A stretch of 64,000 nt of DNA from Rhodovastum atsumiense. GTDB taxonomy: Bacteria > Pseudomonadota > Alphaproteobacteria > Acetobacterales > Acetobacteraceae. A model generated the notes under the pieces. The model searched no databases and was not told where the DNA came from. It saw only the letters and a program-made list of their open reading frames with translations. Numbering within the stretch: position 1 is the stretch's first letter; each line of letters opens with the position of its first letter. A program made the translations under genes and the position numbers. The stretch is from positions 3,765,501 to 3,829,500 of the forward strand of contig NZ_OW485601.1 in NCBI RefSeq assembly GCF_937425535.1, read 5' to 3'. Of the stretch, positions 37,101-45,501 are shown piece after piece.

Positions 37101-37727
37101 CTACCCATAAAGGTCATGGCGCATCGCATGGTCGTAATGCGCATCGATTGCCTCGGCGGCGGCGGCATCCGCGCCACTCATCGCGGCCACCATCTGGCCG
37201 GGGGTGGGCAGGCTGCTGCGATCGATCCGGGCCGCGGGATCCCATAGCCGGGCGCGGTTCACGGCCTTGCCGCAATGAAACAGCACCTCTTCCACCGTCA
37301 CCACGATCGCGGTCCTGGGCAGCTTGGGTCCTTCGGCCAGCGCCGTTCGCAGGTCGGCATCGGCGGTGACACGCCCGCGCCCGTTGATCCGCATGAAAAC
37401 ATCGAGGCCGGGGAAGAGAAACAGCATGCCCAGCCGGTCGTCCTCCAGCAGGTTGCGCATCGACTCGATCCGGTTGTTGCCGGGCCAATCGGCGAATGCC
37501 ACCGTCTTTGCGTCGATGACCCGCACGAACCCCGGAGGCCCGCCGCGCGGCGAGGCGTCGAGCCCGATGCTGCGCCCGGTTGCCAGGCAGAAGAAGGTGG
37601 CCTTCTCCAGATACCGGACATGGAAGGGGATCAGCGCTGGCATCACCGCCTTCCGGATACGTTCCGTGGGTGGATCGTAGAGCAGGTCGAGATCGGGCCT
37701 ATCGGAGGAAAGGGGGGGTTCAATCAT
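37101..37727 (-). CDS. Pyridoxamine 5'-phosphate oxidase-like flavin-binding protein
   Basis: A 208-residue split-barrel flavoprotein of the PNPOx-like group: FHVRYLEKATFFCLATGRSI, the substrate/FMN phrase LDASPRGGPPGFVRVIDAKT, NRIESMRNLLEDDRLGMLFL and the C-terminal VEEVLFHCGKAVNRARLW. Family members bind FMN and reduce diverse substrates; true PNPOx activity is unlikely. It is divergent from an AraC regulator only 70 bases away. Confidence 0.9.
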   Translation of the reverse strand: MIEPPLSSDRPDLDLLYDPPTERIRKAVMPALIPFHVRYLEKATFFCLATGRSIGLDASPRGGPPGFVRVIDAKTVAFADWPGNNRIESMRNLLEDDRLGMLFLFPGLDVFMRINGRGRVTADADLRTALAEGPKLPRTAIVVTVEEVLFHCGKAVNRARLWDPAARIDRSSLPTPGQMVAAMSGADAAAAEAIDAHYDHAMRHDLYG

Positions 37728-37797
37728 GGCGGGCTCCTGTCGGTCTTTCAGGATAGCCGATGGGGGCTGGCGCCGCTAAGCTGTACCGGCCAATCGA

Positions 37798-38592
37798 TTG
37801 CGAGTTCCCGCCATTCTTGAGGGCAAGCTCAGCCTCGCCGCCCGCAATGCCAGCGAACCGCTGATCGTCGCGGTTGCTGATGCCCGCCAGGCCATTCGCA
37901 GCACCGAACTGCACAGCCACGCCCGTGGCCAGATCACGGCGATCCGGCGTGGCGTGGTAACCGCGGGGACCGAGACCGAAGCCTGGGTGGTCCCGCCCGA
38001 CCATGCCGTGTGGATGCCGCCGCACCAGCTGCATTTCGGCTATTCGCACGGCCTGTTCGACAGCTGGAGCTGCTACGTCGCCGAGCCGTCCTGTGCCGGC
38101 CTGCCGGAGCGCCCCTGCACGATACGGGCCTCGGGCCTGCTGCGCGAAGCGGTGCTGCATGCGGCGAGTTGGCAGGATCCGGTGCTTGACGAACGGCGTC
38201 TCCGTGTCGCCCTGATCATCCTCGACGAACTTCACGCGGCTCCGGTTGAATCTTTCAGCTTGCCCATGCCGAAGGATCCACGCCTGCTCCGGATCGCCCG
38301 TGCCCTCCTCAACGATCCCGGTGATCGTCGCGGCATGGATGCGTGGGCATCCTGGGCCGCTGTTTCCGAACGCACCCTGAGCCGCCGCTTTGCCGCGGAG
38401 ACCGGATATAGCTACACCGCCTGGCGCCAGCGCGTTCGGCTGATGCGGTCCCTCGAACTGCTGGCGGACGGAGCACCGGTGACCACCGTCGCCCTGGATC
38501 TCGGCTATGACAGTGTCAGCGCGTTCATCGCCCTGTTCAGGCGTACGCTGGGCATGACTCCCTCGGCTTATTTCGGGCGGTACCAAAGGTAG
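37798..38592 (+). CDS. AraC-family transcriptional regulator
   Basis: A 264-residue regulator similar in build to the one at 32720: a cupin N-terminus (TELHSHARGQITAIRRGVVT; VVPPDHAVWMPPHQLHFGYS) and a double HTH (WAAVSERTLSRRFAAETGYS; VALDLGYDSVSAFIALFRRT), ending GMTPSAYFGRY. The frame has only a TTG start in this region; no ATG fits. The divergent PNPOx-like gene is the likely target. A REP palindrome begins six bases after its stop. Confidence 0.88.
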   Translation: MRVPAILEGKLSLAARNASEPLIVAVADARQAIRSTELHSHARGQITAIRRGVVTAGTETEAWVVPPDHAVWMPPHQLHFGYSHGLFDSWSCYVAEPSCAGLPERPCTIRASGLLREAVLHAASWQDPVLDERRLRVALIILDELHAAPVESFSLPMPKDPRLLRIARALLNDPGDRRGMDAWASWAAVSERTLSRRFAAETGYSYTAWRQRVRLMRSLELLADGAPVTTVALDLGYDSVSAFIALFRRTLGMTPSAYFGRYQR

Positions 38593-38597
38593 CAAGC

Positions 38598-38627
38598 GTA
38601 GGGCGGATAAGCGCAGCGCCATCCGCC
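38598..38627 (+). repeat. REP palindrome upstream of the RAYT gene
   Basis: GTAGGGCGGATAAGCG followed by CAGCGCCATCCGCC: a GTAG head and a hairpin GGCGGAT/ATCCGCC. It differs at only two of 30 positions from the copies downstream of the transposase gene and points in the same direction as the third copy. Confidence 0.88.
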
Positions 38628-38671
38628 ATCAGCACCTTCCGCGATCCCCGGTATCACCGCATACTCCCCGC

Positions 38672-39205
38672 ATGCCGGACTATCGTCGCAATCGCGTCGT
38701 GGGCGGAATATTTTTCTTCACGGTCACTCTGTGCGACCGAGATTCCGACTTGCTGGTCCGCCGCATCGAGGCCCTGCGCGACACGGTGCGCGAGGTCCGT
38801 GCCCGGAGGCCATTTTACATCGATGCCTGGGTCGTGCTGCCCGACCACATGCATTGCCTTTGGACCCTGCCGCCGGGCGATGCCGATTTTCCGGGGCGGT
38901 GGCGCGCGATCAAGACCGCCTTTTCCAAAAGGTTGCCTGCCGGCGAGCCGCGGTCGACGGTGATGATCGCCCGTGGCGAACGGGGCATCTGGCAACGGCG
39001 CTATTGGGAGCACACGATCCGCGACGAGAGAGACTATGCCGCTCACATGGATTACATCCATTTCAATCCGGTGAAGCACGGTTACGTCACGCAGCCGCAG
39101 GATTGGGCTTATTCGACGTTCCGGCATTGTGTGATGCAGGGACTCTATCCGGCCGGATGGAGCGGCGGTTGTGCGGAGCCGGCTGGGACAGGCGAGCGGC
39201 CGTGA
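38672..39205 (+). CDS. REP-associated tyrosine transposase (RAYT, Y1 HUH superfamily)
   Basis: A 177-residue single-strand transposase. The HUH motif is His59-x-His61 (WVVLPDHMHCLWTLP) and the catalytic tyrosine is most likely Tyr128 (HMDYIHFNPVKHGYV). GIFFFTVTLCDRDSDLL at the N-terminus and GIWQRRYWEHTIRDERDY are typical of the family. RAYTs are usually single-copy chromosomal genes that act on REP sequences. Here one REP lies 45 bases upstream and an inverted pair 48 bases downstream, a complete REP-RAYT unit. A cysteine and proline-rich tail extends the C-terminus. Confidence 0.93.
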   Translation: MPDYRRNRVVGGIFFFTVTLCDRDSDLLVRRIEALRDTVREVRARRPFYIDAWVVLPDHMHCLWTLPPGDADFPGRWRAIKTAFSKRLPAGEPRSTVMIARGERGIWQRRYWEHTIRDERDYAAHMDYIHFNPVKHGYVTQPQDWAYSTFRHCVMQGLYPAGWSGGCAEPAGTGERP

Positions 39206-39252
39206 GGGGCTTGGTCAAGAAACAAGCGGCGGGCGGAGATTGAGGACCGATC

Positions 39253-39333
39253 GGCGGATTGCGCTTCGCTTATCCGCCCTACACCAACCGGCCTCTGACG
39301 GCCGTAGGGCGGATAAGCGAAGCGCAATCCGCC
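39253..39333. repeat. Inverted REP pair downstream of the RAYT gene (BIME-like)
   Basis: Two REPs face each other: the complement of GTAGGGCGGATAAGCG-type sequence at 39253-39282 and a direct copy at 39304-39333, 21 bases apart. The two are identical over 30 bases in inverse orientation, so the pair can form a single long hairpin or two small ones, as in bacterial interspersed mosaic elements. Confidence 0.9.
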
Positions 39334-39360
39334 ATCGCAACGTGCCGCCCGGCATCGATT

Positions 39361-39405
39361 GCCGCATCCGTCCGCCGGGCCGGTGTCCCGGCGGACGGAT
39401 GCGGC
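39361..39405 (-). terminator. Strong 19-bp hairpin downstream of pheC
   Basis: GCCGCATCCGTCCGCCGGG (39361-39379) pairs perfectly with CCCGGCGGACGGATGCGGC (39387-39405) around a 7-base loop. It begins 18 bases after the pheC stop (on the minus strand), the right place for its terminator, and also closes the REP region. Confidence 0.8.
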
Positions 39406-39422
39406 CTGGCATCAGTCGCCGG

Positions 39423-40223
39423 TCATTGCAGCCATTTGGCGGTCAGGCGGGCGTATTCACCGGTTTCCTGGCTGACGTGCAGCCACTGGTCGATCCATGC
39501 CTTCAGCACGGCGTCGCGCGGCAGCAGATAGGCGAGTTCCCCGAAATCGAAGGGACGGTCCGGATGGATGGCGCAGAGCTGCGGATGCAGCTTCTGCTGC
39601 AGCCGGGTCTCCACGGAGTCCGTGATCATCACGTCACCCTTCCCGGCGACCAGGGCGTCGAAGATCGCGGTGTTGGTCGGAATCATCACGATCTCCGCGG
39701 CCTTGAGGTTGGCGCGGTCGAAGCGCTCGTTGGTGCCGCCGGGATTGGCCAGCACCTTCACGCCGGGCCGGTCGATGGCGGCGAGGCTGTCGAAGCGGTC
39801 CTTGTCGGTGCAGCGGGCGATCGCCGCCTTGCCGGTGCGCACCAGCGGGGTGGAGAAGAAGGCGGTCTTCTGCCGCTCCAGCGTCACCGAGATGCCGCCC
39901 ATGGCAAGGTCGAACCGGTCCGCGGCAAGGTCGCCGAGCAGGCCGCCCCAGGTGGTGGGCACCAGCTCCACCTTCACGCCAAGTGCGCGGCCGAGGCTTT
40001 CGGCCATGTCGACATCCAGGCCCTCGAATGTGCCGCTGGCCTTGTCGAGCAGCGAGAACGGCCGGTAATCGCCGGTCAGGCCGACGCGGATGGTGCCACG
40101 GGCGAGGATGGCGTCGAGCTTCGAGCTTTCCGCGTGGGCCGGGGTGGAGGCGGCGGGCAACAAGGCAAGGGGCGTAGCCGCCAGCACGAGGGCCAGCAGG
40201 ATCGGGCGCAGCAGATGGCGCAT
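39423..40223 (-). CDS. pheC: Periplasmic cyclohexadienyl dehydratase (prephenate/arogenate dehydratase)
   Basis: A 266-residue protein with a signal peptide (LLALVLAATPLALLPAASTPA). The mature part has a solute-binding fold but carries motifs of PheC: TGDYRPFSLLDKASGTFEG, MGGISVTLERQKTAFFSTPL, NPGGTNERFDRANL, MITDSVETRLQQKLHPQLCA and HPDRPFDFGELAYLLPRD. PheC converts prephenate to phenylpyruvate (or arogenate to phenylalanine) in the periplasm. It stands alone, with no ABC genes, which supports an enzyme rather than a transporter component. Confidence 0.85.
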   Translation of the reverse strand: MRHLLRPILLALVLAATPLALLPAASTPAHAESSKLDAILARGTIRVGLTGDYRPFSLLDKASGTFEGLDVDMAESLGRALGVKVELVPTTWGGLLGDLAADRFDLAMGGISVTLERQKTAFFSTPLVRTGKAAIARCTDKDRFDSLAAIDRPGVKVLANPGGTNERFDRANLKAAEIVMIPTNTAIFDALVAGKGDVMITDSVETRLQQKLHPQLCAIHPDRPFDFGELAYLLPRDAVLKAWIDQWLHVSQETGEYARLTAKWLQ

Positions 40224-40310
40224 GGGGGAGTCGCTCCGTGGTTACGGGACGATATTGAACGCCGCGCCGGGATATGCGGCAATCCTCCAGCCAGGGCGTC
40301 CTGCGCCGCC

Positions 40311-40343
40311 ATTGCGGGGGAGATCGGTTTTCGCGCAACGTGC
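40311..40343 (+). repeat. 33-base repeat, copy upstream of the P-loop gene
   Basis: ATTGCGGGGGAGATCGG followed by TTTTCGCGCAACGTGC. It matches a second copy at 40969-41001 at 29 of 33 bases. Each copy lies 20-30 bases before a start codon. TTGCG and CGCAA within it are complementary. Confidence 0.6.
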
Positions 40344-40371
40344 TGATCGCCCAACGCATGACGAGGGAACC

Positions 40372-40899
40372 ATGCCGGTCATCTGGCTCAACGGCACCAT
40401 CGGGGCGGGCAAGAGCGCCGTGGGCCAGGCCCTGGCCGTGCGGCTGCCGGCGTCGCGGTTCCTCGACGGTGACGACCTTGCCGGGCCGTCACATCTGCCG
40501 AATCCCCGGCGCTGGCGCATGGCCCTGGATGCCCTGCTGCGCGCGGCGGCACGGCCGGGGCGCCAGGCCGCGCTGGTGATCGCCTATCCGCTCGACGCGG
40601 CCGGATGGCGGCGGCTGCGGACGGTGTGCGGCCGGGGGCGGCGGGCCTTGGTGGTGCTCAACCTCGCGCCGCCGCTGGCCATGACGTTGCGTGGCCGTGG
40701 CGGCAGGAATTTGTCACCGCCGGAACGGGCGCGGGTGCGGGTGATGCGCGCGGAGGGCTATCACCGCCGCCCCTTCGCCACGGCCACGCTGGCCAATGCC
40801 GCGTCCTCTGCCGCCGGGACCGCCCGCCGCATCGCCCGCCTGCTGCCCGTGTGGGTGGCGCACCGGCCCTCGCGCAACGGCATCGGGCCGATGAGCTGA
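40372..40899 (+). CDS. P-loop nucleotide-binding protein, kinase-like
   Basis: A 175-residue protein opening with a Walker A motif (VIWLNGTIGAGKSAVGQAL) and continuing with a short nucleotide-kinase-like domain (FLDGDDLAG; ALVIAYPLDAAGWRRLR; LAPPLAMTLRGRGGRNLSP). GAGGGAA precedes the ATG. It resembles shikimate- or gluconate-kinase-type P-loop proteins but no lid or substrate motif is decisive. Substrate unknown. Confidence 0.75.
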   Translation: MPVIWLNGTIGAGKSAVGQALAVRLPASRFLDGDDLAGPSHLPNPRRWRMALDALLRAAARPGRQAALVIAYPLDAAGWRRLRTVCGRGRRALVVLNLAPPLAMTLRGRGGRNLSPPERARVRVMRAEGYHRRPFATATLANAASSAAGTARRIARLLPVWVAHRPSRNGIGPMS

Positions 40900-40968
40900 A
40901 TCGGGAAAGCCCGCCCTTCCCGCGAAAGCCGACGATGCGGGCACCGGTCGCGGTGCAGCGTTTGTTTC

Positions 40969-41001
40969 ATTGCGGACAAGATCGGTTTTCGCGCAAGGTG
41001 C
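40969..41001 (+). repeat. 33-base repeat, copy upstream of the alpha/beta hydrolase gene
   Basis: ATTGCGGACAAGATCGG followed by TTTTCGCGCAAGGTGC, the partner of the copy at 40311-40343, and 21 bases before the ATG of the hydrolase. A weaker relative of its right half (complement of GGCGCAACGTCCTGATC) lies near 44868-44890. Confidence 0.6.
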
Positions 41002-41021
41002 AGCGCGGCCAGAAGGGGCGG

Positions 41022-42008
41022 ATGCGGCCCAAGCTGGAAATCCTTGTGCTGGCCTGCCTGCTTCTGGCCTGGCCTGGCCGGGCGGAAGAACCGAACATGT
41101 CGCAGGAAACCACGCTGCAGGCACCCGGACCGAACGGACCGCTCGCGGGCACGCTGCTGGTGCCGCCGGTTCCCGGCGCGCCCGTCGTTTTCATCATCCC
41201 CGGCTCCGGGCCGACCGATCGCGACGGCAACAGCCCGTTCGGGATCAGGGCGTCCACCTACCGGCTGCTCGCCGAGGATCTGGCGGCGCGGGGGATCGCC
41301 TCGCTGCGCATCGACAAGCGCGGCCTGTTCGGCAGCCACCATGCCATCCCCGACGCCAATGCCGTGACCATCGACGACTATGCCGCCGATGTGCGGGCCT
41401 GGATCGGCGTCCTCCGGCAGCGGACCGGGGCCGCCTGCGTCTGGGTGCTGGGCCATAGCGAAGGCGGGCTGGTGGCGCTGGTCGCGGCGCAGCAGCCCGG
41501 CGCGATCTGCGGGCTGATCCTGGTCGCCACCGCTGGCCGCCTGCTCGGCCAGGTGCTGCGCGACCAACTTGGGGCAAACCCCGCCAACGCCGTCTTGCTG
41601 CCCCAGGTCGAGGCCGTGATCGCCACCCTCGAAGCCGGGCAGAGAGTAGCGGCAGAGGAGATTGATCCCGCGTTGCGCTCCCTGTTCCGCCCCGAGGTGC
41701 AGGGCTTCCTGATCGATGCCTTCGCACGCGATCCGGCGCGGCTGATTGCCTCCGTTCCCGGGCGCGTGCTCATTCTGCAGGGCCTGCGGGATCTTCAGGT
41801 CGGGCGGGTGGATGCGGAACGCCTGGGCCTCGCCCGCCTGGAGGCGAGGCTGGTGTTCGTCGATGCGGCCAACCATGTCCTCAAGGCCGTGGCGAGCGAT
41901 GGGCGCTCCGACAACATCGCGGCCTACCAGGATCCGGACAGGCCCCTGGCGCCGGGCGTGGTCGATGCCATTGCCGGCTTCATCGCCAGCAACACGGAAA
42001 GCCGCTGA
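41022..42008 (+). CDS. Exported alpha/beta hydrolase
   Basis: A 328-residue protein with a signal peptide (LEILVLACLLLAWPGRAEEP). The nucleophile elbow is WVLGHSEGGLVALVAA (GHSEG). The likely acid is in LQGLRDLQVGRVDAE and the histidine in VDAANHVLKAVASDG, in the correct order. An oxyanion region IIPGSGPTDRDGNSPFG is near the N-terminus. AAGGGG precedes the ATG. It would act in the periplasm as an esterase or peptidase; the substrate is unknown. Confidence 0.87.
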   Translation: MRPKLEILVLACLLLAWPGRAEEPNMSQETTLQAPGPNGPLAGTLLVPPVPGAPVVFIIPGSGPTDRDGNSPFGIRASTYRLLAEDLAARGIASLRIDKRGLFGSHHAIPDANAVTIDDYAADVRAWIGVLRQRTGAACVWVLGHSEGGLVALVAAQQPGAICGLILVATAGRLLGQVLRDQLGANPANAVLLPQVEAVIATLEAGQRVAAEEIDPALRSLFRPEVQGFLIDAFARDPARLIASVPGRVLILQGLRDLQVGRVDAERLGLARLEARLVFVDAANHVLKAVASDGRSDNIAAYQDPDRPLAPGVVDAIAGFIASNTESR

Positions 42009-42033
42009 CCCGGGCGGTGTGTTCCCCGGCCGT

Positions 42034-43902
42034 TCAGTCGATCTTTTCCAGGCTGATCCGCGCGTCGATGTCGCGGCGGATCGCCGGCAGCGCCCGCGCC
42101 GCCTCGGCCCGCCGGGCGCCCTCGCAGAGCGCCTGGTCGGTCGTGGACACCAGCGAGCGTCGTACCCTGACCGCGCCTTCGGTGAAGCTCCAGTGGCTCT
42201 CGTAGCGAAAGAAGCTGCCGTCCACTGCCACGTCCCTGGGCAGGCGCGCCGGACGGGTGCCGGAGGGCAGCATCAGGGTCAGCTCTTCTTCCTGGCGTCC
42301 GGCATGGCAGGGGGTCGGTTCCAGTGCAGGCAGGTCATGCCGTTCCAGTGGCCCGATCGGCCCATCACCGGTGCGCTGGAGCAGGCGCAGCCCGGTCGGC
42401 ATCATGAAGCTGTCACCCTCCACCCAGCCCGGATGCGGGACAAGCGCGAACCGTCCCTCGCTGCTGGCCTGCGGCTCGGTGCCTTCCGCCGCGACGGCGG
42501 TGAACTCGCCCTCGCCGTCCTGGTGCAGGGTTCGCAACTGCCGGGCCGCGGCCGCACGGGGTTCCTGCGCCACAATCGCGCGCCCGACGATGCGCAGCGC
42601 GGTGACATAAGGGCCGCTCGCCTGCGTCGTGCTCGTGCCGCTGACGGTGCCGTCGGCGGCCAGGGTCGCGCGGGTGGACAGATGTTCGGTCGCCACCTCG
42701 GGCGGCAGCGGGGCGATGCGGCCCGGTGCCGCCCCCGCCGCCGTGACGCGCAGCACCGGCTTGCCGTATTCCCGCAGCGGCAGCGTGCCGAAGGGCGCGC
42801 CGCCGGCCGTGGTGTCCGCGTACAGGTCCCAGTCCGGCAGGTAGGTGATGGTGTGGTCGAAGCGGAAGACCGGCGGCTCGCTCAGGGTATAGGTCGGGGC
42901 GAGGTTGATCAGCACCGGTTCGGCGGCGATGCCCCTGGCCCGCAGCAGGGCGACCAGCAACGTCGCCTGGTCCTTGCAGTCGCCGTAGCCGCGGTCGAGC
43001 ACGGACTCGGCGGTGTGCGGCACCCAGCCATCGTTGCCAAGCCAGATCGCCACCCAGCGCACATGCCGGCTGACCCAGTCGTACAGCAGGCGCGCCTGCT
43101 CGCGCCGGTCGGTGGTGCCGGCGGTGACTTCCTCGGCGAGCGTGCGGAGGCGTGGCGTCACCGCCGCCTGCGGCGCCACCACGGCCGCGTAGTCGCGCGA
43201 GAACGCCGGCCAGTCGGCGAAGGTCGAAGCGAACAGGCGCGGCGCCCGGTCGAACGGCGCCAGCGCGGCGGGATCCTCGGCGAGCGCATCCGGCGCGCGG
43301 TAATGCCAGTGATAGACATGCCGTCCATCCGTCGCCGTGCTTTCTTCCAGCACCGGCCCGTGCGCCTCGGTGCGCAAGGGCTTGCCGGCCGGGGTGGTGA
43401 TGCGGACCTCGACGCTATCCCAGGGGGTGGTGCGCGGGAAGGCCCAGCCGAAGGAGAATTCGCCCGGGACCACGGGATGCGTGAGGGTCCAGCGCCAGGT
43501 GGTGACCAGCAGGTCCCCGCCGGCGGCATCGGGCAGCACCGCCACGATCTGCTTGCGGTCGGTATACAAAGGCAGGTTGGGGGTGCCTGGCGCGAGCTGC
43601 GTCCGCACCGCGCGGGGCTCGACGGGAATGCGCCGCCCGTCCGGTTTCTGCGTGTAGCCCTCGACCAGTTCCACCTGCTCGATCGCTTCCGAGAACTGCC
43701 TTGCCTGCTGGGCCTGGCGCCGGGCGATGGCATCGTTAGCGACGGCGAATTCCAGGTGCTGCGTTCCCACCGCCGTGCCGTCTTCGTGGACCTCGATATC
43801 CCAGAGGAACGCGCGGGTACGCAGCGGCGGCTCGGCCGCAAGCGCGAGGCCGGAGAACGTCGCAGCCGAGGCGACGATCCCGAGCCGGACCCAAACTGAC
43901 AT
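42034..43902 (-). CDS. DUF3857 / transglutaminase-like exported protein
   Basis: A 622-residue protein with an N-terminal signal peptide (LGIVASAATFSGLALA), a DUF3857 beta-rich domain (about 30-240) and a transglutaminase-like domain with the catalytic triad Cys309 (DRGYGDCKDQATLLVALL), His350 (RFDHTITYLPDW) and Asp363 (DLYADTTAGG). The chosen ATG has GGAGG 6 bases upstream. Family members are periplasmic or surface proteins thought to act as peptidases or cross-linkers; the role is not established. It converges on the alpha/beta hydrolase gene. Confidence 0.88.
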   Translation of the reverse strand: MSVWVRLGIVASAATFSGLALAAEPPLRTRAFLWDIEVHEDGTAVGTQHLEFAVANDAIARRQAQQARQFSEAIEQVELVEGYTQKPDGRRIPVEPRAVRTQLAPGTPNLPLYTDRKQIVAVLPDAAGGDLLVTTWRWTLTHPVVPGEFSFGWAFPRTTPWDSVEVRITTPAGKPLRTEAHGPVLEESTATDGRHVYHWHYRAPDALAEDPAALAPFDRAPRLFASTFADWPAFSRDYAAVVAPQAAVTPRLRTLAEEVTAGTTDRREQARLLYDWVSRHVRWVAIWLGNDGWVPHTAESVLDRGYGDCKDQATLLVALLRARGIAAEPVLINLAPTYTLSEPPVFRFDHTITYLPDWDLYADTTAGGAPFGTLPLREYGKPVLRVTAAGAAPGRIAPLPPEVATEHLSTRATLAADGTVSGTSTTQASGPYVTALRIVGRAIVAQEPRAAAARQLRTLHQDGEGEFTAVAAEGTEPQASSEGRFALVPHPGWVEGDSFMMPTGLRLLQRTGDGPIGPLERHDLPALEPTPCHAGRQEEELTLMLPSGTRPARLPRDVAVDGSFFRYESHWSFTEGAVRVRRSLVSTTDQALCEGARRAEAARALPAIRRDIDARISLEKID

Positions 43903-43943
43903 TCCAGGCCTCCGCACTTACATTTCGTTACGTTCGGCATAGC

Positions 43944-44300
43944 ATGGGGACCGTCCGTGCGAAAATAGCCAAACCGGAACAATATGCCCGGGCGGAAACC
44001 CGCCCTTCCCGGGCACGCTATCTGCGGCAAGCAACGGAAAGCCAAACGCCATGCCGCAGTCGCGTGCCGCTGGCGTTGCTGTTGATCGCGGGGGGCTTCC
44101 TGGGCTTGCTTCCGATCCTGGGCTTCTGGATGGTGCCGGTCGGCCTGCTGCTGCTGGCCGGGGACGTGCCGTTCCTGCGCAAGCCGGCAATGCGGGCGCT
44201 GGCAGCGGTGCAGCGTTGGTGGGATCGGTATTCCCGGCGCCGGGACGGTGCCGGGGCAGCGATGAGGGAGCGCGATGGCCGCGACCGGGCAGCCGGGTGA
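43944..44300 (+). CDS. Small membrane protein, unknown function
   Basis: A 118-residue protein with a basic N-terminus and two closely spaced transmembrane helices (VPLALLLIAGGFLGLLPILG and FWMVPVGLLLLAGDVPF), then an amphipathic basic tail (MRALAAVQRWWDRYSRRRDG). The start is uncertain because no good ribosome binding site is seen; internal starts are possible. Its 3' end overlaps the DUF924 gene by 26 bases, suggesting co-transcription. Confidence 0.6.
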   Translation: MGTVRAKIAKPEQYARAETRPSRARYLRQATESQTPCRSRVPLALLLIAGGFLGLLPILGFWMVPVGLLLLAGDVPFLRKPAMRALAAVQRWWDRYSRRRDGAGAAMRERDGRDRAAG

Positions 44301-44865
44301 TCCGAAGTCTTCCGCCCCGCCGCCGGTACCGCCCGAGGCGCGCGCGGTCGTCGATTTCTGGCGCGACGCCGGGCCTGGCCTGTGGTTCGCCAAGGATGCC
44401 GGTTTCGACCGCAGGTTTCGCGACCGCTTCCTCGCCTGGCACGAGGCGGCGGCGCGCGGCGACTGCGACGGCTGGATCGCCACGCCCGAAGGCGCCCTCG
44501 CGCTGCTGTTGCTGCTGGACCAGTTCCCGCGCAACGCCTTCCGGGGCACCCCGCGGATGTACGCGACCGACGCGATGGCGCGCGTCGTCGCCGCCAGGGC
44601 GATCGCGGTCGGCGCCGATACCGGCGTCGCGCCGGCCCTGCGGCAATTCTTCTGCCTGCCCTTCGGCCATTCGGAAGACCCGGTGGATCAGGACCGCTCG
44701 GTCGCCTTTGCCGCGCGCCTCGGCGAACCGGACCTTTCCCACGCGCGGCGGCACCGCGACATCATCCGGCGGTTCGGCCGCTTCCCGCACCGCAACCCGA
44801 TCCTCGGCCGTGCCATGACGGTGCAGGAGCAGCGCTTCCTCGACGAGGGCGGCTATTCCGGCTGA
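44275..44865 (+). CDS. DUF924 family protein
   Basis: A 196-residue cytoplasmic protein with the DUF924 signatures: AVVDFWRDAGPGLWFAKDAG, DRRFRDRFLAWHEAAARGDC, ALALLLLLDQFPRNAFRGTP and a C-terminal RHRDIIRRFGRFPHRNPILG. The family is common in proteobacteria, is TPR-like and helical, and has no firm function. It overlaps the preceding membrane-protein gene. Confidence 0.9.
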   Translation: MAATGQPGDPKSSAPPPVPPEARAVVDFWRDAGPGLWFAKDAGFDRRFRDRFLAWHEAAARGDCDGWIATPEGALALLLLLDQFPRNAFRGTPRMYATDAMARVVAARAIAVGADTGVAPALRQFFCLPFGHSEDPVDQDRSVAFAARLGEPDLSHARRHRDIIRRFGRFPHRNPILGRAMTVQEQRFLDEGGYSG

Positions 44866-44948
44866 CAGGATCAGGACGTTGCGCCGGAATTGACGGCCGC
44901 GCCGGAACGGTATCACCTTTGCCGACCAGGGAGGGGGAGGCCGCAGTC

Positions 44949-45458
44949 ATGAAACCCAGCGTCGTCGTGCGAGAAGCCAGGCGCAGCGATCTGCACTTCA
45001 TCATGGCGGCCGAGCGCGTGCCCGGCTTCGAGCGGATCATCGCGCAATGGTCGGAAACGCAGCACCGGGCGGCGATGGCGTCGGACGACCATGCCTATCT
45101 GATCGGCACCGACCCGGCGGGCGATCCCTGCGCCTTCGCCCTCATCCACGATCTGCACGACGCGCATGGCAATGTCTGCCTCAGGCGGATCGCCGTGGCC
45201 CGGCCGGGCCAGGGGGTCGGCAGCGTGTTCCTGGCCCGGGTGGTGCGCCGGATCTTCACCGCGACGCGGGCGCATCGCCTGTGGCTCGACGTGCTGGCCG
45301 AGAATGCCCGGGCCCGGCATGTCTATGCCGCGCAGGGCTTCGTCGAGGAAGGCCGGCTGCGCGCCGCCTTTCAGCGCCCGGACGGCAGCCGTGCCGATCT
45401 GGTGGTGATGTCGCTGCTGCGCCCGGACTGGCAGGGCCGGCAGGCCATCGCCGCCTGA
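44949..45458 (+). CDS. GNAT family N-acetyltransferase
   Basis: A 169-residue acetyltransferase. The acetyl-CoA-binding motif A is LRRIAVARPGQGVGSVFLAR, followed by LWLDVLAENARARHVYAAQG, the typical motif B, with FVEEGRLRAAFQRPDGSRAD at the end. A strong GGAGGGGGAGG precedes the ATG. Substrate unknown; the sequence resembles the RimJ/RimL-like branch. Confidence 0.9.
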   Translation: MKPSVVVREARRSDLHFIMAAERVPGFERIIAQWSETQHRAAMASDDHAYLIGTDPAGDPCAFALIHDLHDAHGNVCLRRIAVARPGQGVGSVFLARVVRRIFTATRAHRLWLDVLAENARARHVYAAQGFVEEGRLRAAFQRPDGSRADLVVMSLLRPDWQGRQAIAA

Positions 45459-45501
45459 CCAGGCCGAAGCCCGCCAGGGGCCCTGGCCTTGCGGCCGTGG
45501 C

